Assembly: GCF_002310375.3 (NCBI RefSeq)
Contig: NZ_CP023315.3
Location: forward strand, 2,418,001-2,482,000
Reading direction: 5' to 3'
DNA: 64,000 nt
DNA from: Caulobacter vibrioides
Lineage (GTDB): Bacteria > Pseudomonadota > Alphaproteobacteria > Caulobacterales > Caulobacteraceae
Part shown: one piece after another, positions 58,118 to 64,000 of the stretch
Numbering within the stretch: position 1 is the first letter of the stretch
How the letters are laid out: each line of letters starts with the position of its first letter
Notes under the pieces: generated by a model
What the model was told of the DNA's origin: nothing
What the model saw: the letters and a program-made list of their open reading frames with translations, nothing else
Databases searched by the model: none
Made by a program: the position numbers and the translations under genes

Positions 58118-58132
58118 TTGCCACCGGTGTCC
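58118..58132 (+). promoter_or_regulatory. LacI-type operator between uxaA and reductase gene
   Basis: TTGCCACCGGTGTCC, 14 of 15 identical to the second eda site (48821). Located 16 bases after the uxaA stop and 55 bases before the next start. It may serve an internal promoter or a roadblock. Confidence 0.6.
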
Positions 58133-58187
58133 GAACTGGCTCATCTAGCGCCCCGCCCTTCCGTAACGAAACTCCAGGCGTGCTCCT

Positions 58188-59636
58188 TTGACCGCTTCCT
58201 CCCCGACCTCCCCTGCCCTGCGTCTCAGCGCGACCAGCTATCCCGGCGTGATCCCGGGCGTGGCCATCCCCGCCTATGACCGCGACAAGGTGCAGATCGG
58301 CGTGGTGCACTTTGGGCCCGGCGCCTTCCACCGGGCGCACCAAGCCCATTATTTCGACCAACTGCTGTCGCAGGATCCGCGCTGGGGCGTCTGCGCGGTC
58401 TCGCTGAAGAGCCCAGGCGTGCGGGACGCCCTGGAGCCGCAGGACGGGCTCTACACCTTGGCGCAGTTGGACGCCGAGACGACCTTCCGGATCGTGGGCT
58501 CGATCCTCGAAGTCCTGGTGGCCCCAGAGGATCCGCCCTCGGTCTTCGCCCGGCTCGCCGCGCCGACGACCCGCCTTGTCACCCTGACGGTCACCGAGAA
58601 GGGCTACACGCTCTCCGCAGACGGCGGGCTGGACGAGAGCCATCCCGACATCATTCACGATCTGGCCAATCCACGCGAACCCAAGAGCGCGGTCGGCTAT
58701 CTCGTTGAAGGCCTGCGACGCCGTTTCGCCGCTGGCCTGGCGCCCTACGCCGTGGTGGCGTGTGACAACCTCGCGGACAACGGCTGGCGCCTGAAGGCGG
58801 CTGTGGTCGCCTACGCCGCGAAGCTGGACGCTGAGTTGGCCGCGTGGATCGATCGCGAGGGACGGTTCCCGCGCACCATGGTCGACAGCATCACGCCGGC
58901 GACCGACGACGCCCTGCGCGCCCGCACGCTGGCCGCGACCGGCCTGGAAGACGCCTGGCCGATCCAGCGCGAAGCCTTCGTCCAGTGGGTCGTCGAAGAT
59001 GTGCTTCCCGCCGACGGCCCCGACCTCGCCAGCGTCGGCGTGATCCTGACCGACGACGTGCGTGGTTTCGAGCGGGCCAAGCTGCGTCTCCTCAACGGCG
59101 TTCACTCCACGCTCGCCTATGTCGGCATCCTGCGCGGCCACGAGACGGTCTTCGAAGCCGTCAGCGACCCTTTGCTCGCCACCTTGGCGCGGGACATGAT
59201 GGCTCACGACATCATCCCGACCCTGCTCCCGCCGCGCGGACTGGACTTGCAGGCCTATGCCGACGCCATTCTGGCCCGCTTCCGCAATCCCGAGATCCGC
59301 CACCTGCTGGCCCAGATCGCCTGGGACGGCTCGCAGAAGCTCCCGTTCCGGATCCTGGGGACCTTGACCGAGGCTCTTGAGGCCGGCCGGTCCGTCGAGC
59401 GGCTTGTCATCCCGTTGGCGGCCTGGATGCGGTTCGTCGCCCTGCGCGCCAAGGCCGGCGAAGCGATCGTCGACCCGTTGCAGGAGCGACTCCTGGCGCT
59501 GGGCCTTGCGACCACCGGCCAGGCCAGCGCCGACGTCGCCGCCTTCCTGGGTTTGGACGCGGTGTTCCCGGCCTCGCTCGCAAGCGATCCCCGCTTCGTT
59601 TCAGCCTTGGAAAAGGCCTACGCCGATCTTGGCTAA
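58188..59636 (+). CDS. uxuB: Fructuronate/tagaturonate reductase (mannitol dehydrogenase family)
   Basis: NAD-dependent polyol dehydrogenase family member, 482 residues. The Rossmann start VHFGPGAFHRAHQAHYFDQL, then CDNLADNGWRLKAAVV and FPRTMVDSITPATDD with the catalytic Lys/Asn region, and PIQREAFVQWVVED are family landmarks. UxuB reduces fructuronate to mannonate; the sister UxaB makes altronate. As only altronate dehydratase is nearby, tagaturonate may be a real substrate. The start is TTG with only an AGG-type site, so a later start is possible. Its stop overlaps the convergent gene by four bases. Confidence 0.85.
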   Translation: MTASSPTSPALRLSATSYPGVIPGVAIPAYDRDKVQIGVVHFGPGAFHRAHQAHYFDQLLSQDPRWGVCAVSLKSPGVRDALEPQDGLYTLAQLDAETTFRIVGSILEVLVAPEDPPSVFARLAAPTTRLVTLTVTEKGYTLSADGGLDESHPDIIHDLANPREPKSAVGYLVEGLRRRFAAGLAPYAVVACDNLADNGWRLKAAVVAYAAKLDAELAAWIDREGRFPRTMVDSITPATDDALRARTLAATGLEDAWPIQREAFVQWVVEDVLPADGPDLASVGVILTDDVRGFERAKLRLLNGVHSTLAYVGILRGHETVFEAVSDPLLATLARDMMAHDIIPTLLPPRGLDLQAYADAILARFRNPEIRHLLAQIAWDGSQKLPFRILGTLTEALEAGRSVERLVIPLAAWMRFVALRAKAGEAIVDPLQERLLALGLATTGQASADVAAFLGLDAVFPASLASDPRFVSALEKAYADLG

Positions 59637-60193
59637 CGGGTGACGCCGCGCGCGGTCAGCACCGGCACGACGGTGCTGACCAGGATACGCAGATCGAACA
59701 GAAACGAGCGCCGGCGCAGATACTCGGCGTCCAGGGCGACCTTGTCGGGTATCGCCAGCCCGTCTCGCCCATTGATCTGCGCCCAACCGGTGACGCCGGG
59801 ACGCAGCCCATCAACGCCCGCCGCTTGGCGCGCCGCGATCAGGTCGGCCTGATTGAACAGAGCCGGCCGTGGTCCCACCAGGCTCATGTCGCCGACGAGC
59901 ACGCTCCAAAGCTGGGGCAGCTCATCCAGGCTGAGCTTGCGCATCGAACCACCGATCGGCGTGAGCCATTGATCGGGATTCTCCAGCAGGTGGGTGGCCA
60001 CCTCGGGCGTATCGATGCGCATGGTGCGAAACTTCGGCATCGGAAACAGCTTCGAGCCTCGGCCAACACGCTGGGACCAATAGAGGCCCGGCCCGGGAGA
60101 GGTCATCCGAACCAGCAGCCACAGCACCGCTAGGGGCAGGGCCAGAACGGCCAGCCCGAACGCTGCAGCCAGCAAGTCGAACGCGCGCTTCAT
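59633..60193 (-). CDS. Sugar-phosphate transferase, short monotopic PglC type
   Basis: A 186-residue polyprenyl-phosphate phosphoglycosyl transferase without the usual N-terminal membrane bundle. One reentrant hydrophobic helix (KRAFDLLAAAFGLAVLALPL) precedes the catalytic core: PKFRTM, SLDELPQLWSVLVGDMSLVGPRP with the Asp-Glu dyad, and RPGVTGWAQINGRDGL. It attaches the first sugar phosphate to a lipid carrier at the inner membrane for polysaccharide or glycan synthesis. It lies 14 bases downstream of tipN on the same strand with no other glycan genes close by. Glycan unknown. Confidence 0.9.
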   Translation of the reverse strand: MKRAFDLLAAAFGLAVLALPLAVLWLLVRMTSPGPGLYWSQRVGRGSKLFPMPKFRTMRIDTPEVATHLLENPDQWLTPIGGSMRKLSLDELPQLWSVLVGDMSLVGPRPALFNQADLIAARQAAGVDGLRPGVTGWAQINGRDGLAIPDKVALDAEYLRRRSFLFDLRILVSTVVPVLTARGVTR

Positions 60194-60207
60194 CCAGAAG
60201 GCTCAGA

Positions 60208-62862
60208 CTAGGCCAGGTCGCCGCTGGCCGCGTCGAGCAACAGGTAGGCTCGCCCGGCGTCCGACGACAGCAGCGCCGCCAGCAGGAAGCCTTCGCGATC
60301 CTGGCCGGCAGCCTCGTCGATCATGCCTGCATAGCGCTTGAGGAAGCGCTCGGTGTTGCTCTTGAGCGTCGCATCGGAGAACAGGCGACGGACCAGTCGC
60401 CGGATCGCGGCCGGCGCCAAGCGCTTGACCACCTCGCGCGCGCCGAAAGCGTCGCGCGTCTGAAGCGCGGCGGCGATCTCGTCGATACGGCCGCGCGGCA
60501 ACAGAGCATGCGGGTCGATGCCCATGGCGGTGATCTCGGCGGCGAGTTTCTCGCCCAGGCCCGCGTCGCCCGGCGTGCTGCTCTCAATGCCCGACAGAAG
60601 ACCCCGCCAACTCCAGTTGCCGTCGGCCTCGCCTTCCACCGGCGGCGTTCCCGCCTGCTTGCGTACGGAGGCCTGCTCGAACACCGAGCGGAACTCCTGG
60701 TCGGTCGCCGTCGGGGTCAGCCGCAGACGGCGTCGGTCCGTCGGCGTCTCGTCCTCGTCATCGAATTCGGCGATCGGGAGCGCGGAAGGCGGCGGAGGCG
60801 GCGCGGCGCGCGTGCGACTGGGGGGCGGCGTGATCGTGGCTGCACGCGCCGCGACGGTCGAGATGCCAGACGCCGTGACCGCGCCCGCCGCCTCGCTGAG
60901 CATTTCGTAGTTACGGCGAACACGCTCCTGGAAGGCCTGGTCGATCGCCGCCGTCTCCTCGGCGGTGCGGCGCACGGCGTTCATCAGTTGCTCGACGCCC
61001 TGCTCGATGGCGATACGAACTTCGCCGGCCTTTTGCAGCGCTTCGGCGGGCAGGTCAGCGGTCCGCCGGCCGATCTCCGCCAGCATGACCTCGAGCTCAT
61101 CGAGCGTGCCCCTGGCCGTCTGAACGGAATCCTGGAGCTTCTGGGACGTTCTCGCCCCGGCCTGCTCGACCATCTGCGCCGAGTGCTCGATGATGTCGCG
61201 CGCCTCTTCCATTCGCGACTCGAAGACCGCGTCCGCCTTCTGTCCGGCGGCGAAGGCGATCTCGTTGAGCTGATCGACCCGGCTCCGGGCCGCCTCGACC
61301 CGCGCTTCGACGCTCTCGCTAGCCTTGAGCGCGGCTTCGGCCATGGCCTCCATGGCCGCCTTGAGCTCTTCCTCCAGCAGGGTCCGCTGGTTCTCGGCGA
61401 CGTCACCGATGGTCTCGAGCGTCTTTTTGGTCTCTTCGGCCAAGGCGTCGCGCTGCGATTTGGCGCCGTCGGCCATCTCGCGGAACTGGTCGGCCGCAGC
61501 GCTGATCAAGCCGCGCAGGATCTCCGCGCCCATGGACGCGGTGTCCGAAAGCTCGGTCGCGCCGACCCGCGTATAGGCCACGAACTCGGTGAGCTGGGCG
61601 GTGCGGGTTTCAGCTTCAGCGGCGAAGTCTTCCTGCTCGGACCGGAGCGCCTGGCTGATCTCAACCAGAGCCGCGCGCTGGGCGGCGAGCGTCTTTTCGA
61701 CCGAGGCAACCTGATCCCCGACCCCGACGCCGGCGGTCTCCAGACGGGCGATCTGGCGGGACAGATCCTCGGCCCCGACACGCGCGGCGTCCGACGCCTC
61801 GGCGGCGGCGGCGGCGAGATCGGCGGCGCGGGCCGCCAGAGCCGCTTCGGCCTCGCGGAGCTGGGTCTCGGCCAGATCGGACGCCTCAGCGACCATACGG
61901 GCCTGACTGCCGATCGCGTCGACCACCGCCGTCGACCGCGCGTCCAACGACTGCGACAGCGTTTCCATGGCCGAACGCTCGTGGCCCAGGCCCTGGGCGA
62001 GCTGATTGGCCATCCGCGCGGAATCCGCAGCGGCGTCGGCGAGACGCGCTGTCTCCTCAGCCAGAGCTTTTCGCAGCGAAATGATATGGTCTCGGGCCCG
62101 CTCCGCCGCAGCGGCGGCTTCATCAACGCCCTGCCGCATTGCGTCGACGGCGTTCGACGCGCCTGCGGCGGCCAGGGCCGCCGGGGTCACAAGGCGGTCG
62201 GTCAAGGTGCGGTTGCGGCGCAGCTCATCCGAAATGCCGTTGGCCTGTCGCAGCAGATAGGCGCCGAGCAGCGTCAGCAGCGCCGGACCGATCGCCAGCC
62301 CAGCGAACACCATCAACGCAAAGCCTTCGATCTTGAAGGCCGGAACGCCGCGGGCATAGCCGAGCGCGAAGGCGATCGGCGCCAAGGCCCAAAGCGCCGC
62401 GACCGCGGTCGCCAGCGTCCAGAAAAGGACGCCGGACATGCGGCGCGGAACCGTTTCGGAGTCCAGGGCGACGGCCGCGTCCGAGACAGGACCGCGAAGA
62501 TCCAGCGCCGCTTCGCGCCTTTCAGGCTTTGTCGCGGGCGCAGCCGGAGCCGGAGCCTCGACGACAGGCGCGGGCGGTTTTGGTGTCGCCGCGAGCGAGT
62601 TGCCGACCTTCATCTCCGGCTCAGCGAACCGAGCGGGCTCGGCTTCGCGACGACGCCGCGAGCGGACGGTCGGCGGTGCCGGCACCGCGAGGTCATCCGG
62701 CGCGGGGTCATTCAAGGTCAGCGGCTCGGCGGACTGCTCTTCGCCTTCCGGCGTCACGACGGACGACGGCTCCAAGTGTTCAGACGCGGTCTTGGGGTCC
62801 TCGGGAGGGATCTCCGTCGGCGTCGCGGAGAAATCGAGCGGTTGGCGCTTCTTAGGCTTCAT
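60208..62862 (-). CDS. tipN: Cell polarity landmark protein TipN
   Basis: An 884-residue coiled-coil membrane protein matching Caulobacter TipN in architecture and length (about 890): an acidic/Pro-rich N-terminal region of about 140 residues, two membrane helices (about 144-169 and 179-204), then about 500 residues of coiled coil rich in Ala, Glu and Arg, and a C-terminal globular part. TipN marks the new pole after division, recruits flagellar placement factor TipF and guides ParA-driven chromosome segregation. ATG at 62862 is preferred; an in-frame ATG nine codons upstream cannot be excluded. The name rests on architecture and location beside cysD. Confidence 0.85.
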   Translation of the reverse strand: MKPKKRQPLDFSATPTEIPPEDPKTASEHLEPSSVVTPEGEEQSAEPLTLNDPAPDDLAVPAPPTVRSRRRREAEPARFAEPEMKVGNSLAATPKPPAPVVEAPAPAAPATKPERREAALDLRGPVSDAAVALDSETVPRRMSGVLFWTLATAVAALWALAPIAFALGYARGVPAFKIEGFALMVFAGLAIGPALLTLLGAYLLRQANGISDELRRNRTLTDRLVTPAALAAAGASNAVDAMRQGVDEAAAAAERARDHIISLRKALAEETARLADAAADSARMANQLAQGLGHERSAMETLSQSLDARSTAVVDAIGSQARMVAEASDLAETQLREAEAALAARAADLAAAAAEASDAARVGAEDLSRQIARLETAGVGVGDQVASVEKTLAAQRAALVEISQALRSEQEDFAAEAETRTAQLTEFVAYTRVGATELSDTASMGAEILRGLISAAADQFREMADGAKSQRDALAEETKKTLETIGDVAENQRTLLEEELKAAMEAMAEAALKASESVEARVEAARSRVDQLNEIAFAAGQKADAVFESRMEEARDIIEHSAQMVEQAGARTSQKLQDSVQTARGTLDELEVMLAEIGRRTADLPAEALQKAGEVRIAIEQGVEQLMNAVRRTAEETAAIDQAFQERVRRNYEMLSEAAGAVTASGISTVAARAATITPPPSRTRAAPPPPPSALPIAEFDDEDETPTDRRRLRLTPTATDQEFRSVFEQASVRKQAGTPPVEGEADGNWSWRGLLSGIESSTPGDAGLGEKLAAEITAMGIDPHALLPRGRIDEIAAALQTRDAFGAREVVKRLAPAAIRRLVRRLFSDATLKSNTERFLKRYAGMIDEAAGQDREGFLLAALLSSDAGRAYLLLDAASGDLA

Positions 62863-63033
62863 ACGCAGCCAGGGTCCCAAGGCGGGCATAAAAGGGGCGT
62901 CGGCGAGGGGGCGCGTATCAAGTCTCGCGCGCCGAACCCCTCCTTCGCGTGGTGCATGAACCTAGCGGCGAAAAGCCTTGGCGAAAAGCGGCTTTGGTTG
63001 CGTTCTCAAGGGTTGCGACGCATAGGCGCGACC

Positions 63034-63240
63034 TCAACCGCCCCTGGAGACCGCCAATGGCGCGTTCGCGGTGACCGGGACCGGCCGAACGGCGGCGTCC
63101 CGAGCGCGGCTGACGGTTCTGGCTTGCGAAGACTTCGCGTGAGGGCAGACCGCGTGTTCGATCGCGACGCCAAACTGGCAGAGCGCGAAAGAGGACAGCC
63201 AGACGACCGCCACAGCCAACATTTCCGCCAGGAAGCTCAT
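63034..63240 (-). CDS. Hypothetical small membrane protein
   Basis: A 68-residue frame with one N-terminal membrane helix (MSFLAEMLAVAVVWLSSFAL, then CQFGV) and a basic tail rich in Ala, Val and Arg, containing two Cys. A GGGGCGAG site precedes the ATG at 63240. It is not recognised as a family. It lies between tipN and the divergent cysD. The clear hydrophobic helix and start context make it a plausible but unproven gene. Confidence 0.4.
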   Translation of the reverse strand: MSFLAEMLAVAVVWLSSFALCQFGVAIEHAVCPHAKSSQARTVSRARDAAVRPVPVTANAPLAVSRGG

Positions 63241-63437
63241 AGCTCGCCCCACGATCCCGTAGCGGCGTTATGCGAGAACGGCGCCTCAGAGACGAGTGAA
63301 ATTTTGGTCATGAACAACGCGGCTGTGTCGCCGGGCGCCATGGCATCTGACAGCGCCCCCAGAATTCCGGCGGTTGTCCCCGAGCTCGCACGGGCCTAGG
63401 TGCCAGCCTCAGCCCGGCGCGCCCTTGAGCAGAGGTC

Positions 63438-64000
63438 ATGTCGGAGATTTTTCCTTTGCGGACCCTCGCCTTGGCCCTTACGCAACTCGCACCCGCCGCC
63501 TCTCCGCCGGACCCGATGACGCCCGATATCACCCAGGCTGCGATCACCCCGGCGCGCTTGACGCACCTGCAGCGACTGGAGGCCGAGAGCATCCACATCC
63601 TGCGCGAGGTCGCCGCCGAGTGCGAGCGCCCGGTGATGCTGTATTCGATCGGCAAGGACAGCGCGGTGATGCTGCACCTGGCCGCCAAGGCGTTCTATCC
63701 CAGCAAGCCGCCCTTCCCGCTTCTGCACGTGGATACGACCTGGAAGTTCCGGGACATGTACGCGCTGCGCGACCGGATCGCCTCGCAGCTCGGCTTCGAC
63801 CTGTTGGTGCACAAGAACCCGGACGCCGAAGCGCGCGGCATCAACCCGTTCGATCATGGCAGCGCGGTTCATACGGACCTCTGGAAGACCGAGGGACTGA
63901 AACAGGCGCTTTCCAAGTACGGCTTCGACGCGGCCTTCGGCGGCGCGCGCCGCGACGAGGAGAAGAGCCGGGCCAAGGAGCGGGTCTTCTCGTTTCGCTC
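63438..64000 (+). CDS. cysD: Sulfate adenylyltransferase subunit 2 (5' part)
   Basis: Small subunit of ATP sulfurylase, the first step of sulfate assimilation, working with the GTPase CysN expected downstream. 187 codons are visible before the window ends. The ATP pyrophosphatase motif [26 protein letters not shown] and [16 protein letters not shown] are diagnostic. ATG at 63438 has a GAGG site but adds about 26 residues before the usual family start; the ATG at 63516 is the alternative. A 29-codon frame with start at 63310 lies just upstream; I cannot tell whether it is translated. Confidence 0.93.
   Translation, partial: MSEIFPLRTLALALTQLAPAASPPDPMTPDITQAAITPARLTHLQRLEAESIHILREVAAECERPVMLYSIGKDSAVMLHLAAKAFYPSKPPFPLLHVDTTWKFRDMYALRDRIASQLGFDLLVHKNPDAEARGINPFDHGSAVHTDLWKTEGLKQALSKYGFDAAFGGARRDEEKSRAKERVFSFR

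Noticed and set aside
60508..63399. 963-codon plus-strand frame opposite tipN
   Set aside because: Mirror frame of the tipN coiled coil with Arg/Gly-rich composition; only its last 29 codons lie outside tipN and the small ORF and might matter as a cysD leader.
63310..63399. 29-codon leader peptide for cysD
   Set aside because: It has an ATG but no clear ribosome site and no Cys codons expected of a cysteine-sensing leader; kept only as a note in the cysD entry.

Overview
The window is about 68% GC, and every confident gene looks like Caulobacter, most probably C. vibrioides/crescentus or a close relative. The strongest pointer is the polarity protein TipN (60208-62862), which is restricted to the Caulobacter group. 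Supporting signs are a pstS unlinked to pstCAB, a uronate cluster beside ppc, cysD next to tipN, GTG/TTG starts, and three families of GC-rich intergenic repeats. No rRNA, tRNA, CRISPR array, insertion sequence or prophage was seen, so this is ordinary chromosome with small accessory cassettes.

Layout. 1-11.4 kb: housekeeping genes (3' end of uvrD, an LtrA-like membrane protein, prmA, an M24 aminopeptidase P, a DUF2147 protein, a DnaQ-like exonuclease overlapping ligA, a membrane acyltransferase). 11.4-17.1 kb: a three-gene ABC-2 exporter divergent from a TonB-dependent siderophore-type receptor, with a perfect palindrome between them. 17.1-24.3 kb: a possible small RNA, a class A penicillin-binding protein, PstS behind a triple Pho box, and an L,D-transpeptidase next to an MepK-like endopeptidase. 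24.5-31.6 kb: a GH15 hydrolase, a TonB-receptor-like protein with a large Pro/Gly insert, and otsB-otsA. 31.7-34.4 kb: a lone BlaI regulator, then a hydratase/MFS transporter pair. 34.6-45.7 kb: a PQQ-type sugar dehydrogenase lipoprotein, an arsenic cassette (arsH divergent from arsR-aqpS-arsC), a lone flavin-dependent tryptophan halogenase, a serine beta-lactamase-like hydrolase, a CPA2 antiporter, a Phd/VapC-type toxin-antitoxin pair, a proline iminopeptidase and a DUF1244 protein.

46.3-59.6 kb is a hexuronate and pectin-product catabolic cluster: kdgK, eda, ppc, kduD, kduI, uxaC, a LacI-family regulator, uxaA and a fructuronate/tagaturonate reductase. Uronates are isomerised by UxaC, reduced, and dehydrated by UxaA to 2-keto-3-deoxygluconate (KDG). 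KduI and KduD feed unsaturated pectin products into the same KDG pool. KdgK and Eda then give pyruvate and glyceraldehyde 3-phosphate. 59.6-64 kb holds a short sugar-phosphate transferase, tipN, a tiny membrane protein and the 5' part of cysD.

The most informative non-coding signal is a 15-bp LacI-type operator built around ACCGGT. It occurs six times, at five promoters or intergenic gaps. Five copies are in the uronate cluster. The sixth lies 24 kb away in front of the hydratase/MFS pair, which predicts that this pair belongs to the uronate regulon. Other signals are two 69-bp repeats that each supply the TAG stop of the gene they follow, two unrelated small membrane proteins with the same C-terminal tail, direct repeats at the toxin-antitoxin promoter, and paired palindromes between arsH and arsR. 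No completely unprecedented multi-gene system is evident. The regulon link and the shared-tail proteins are the best leads.
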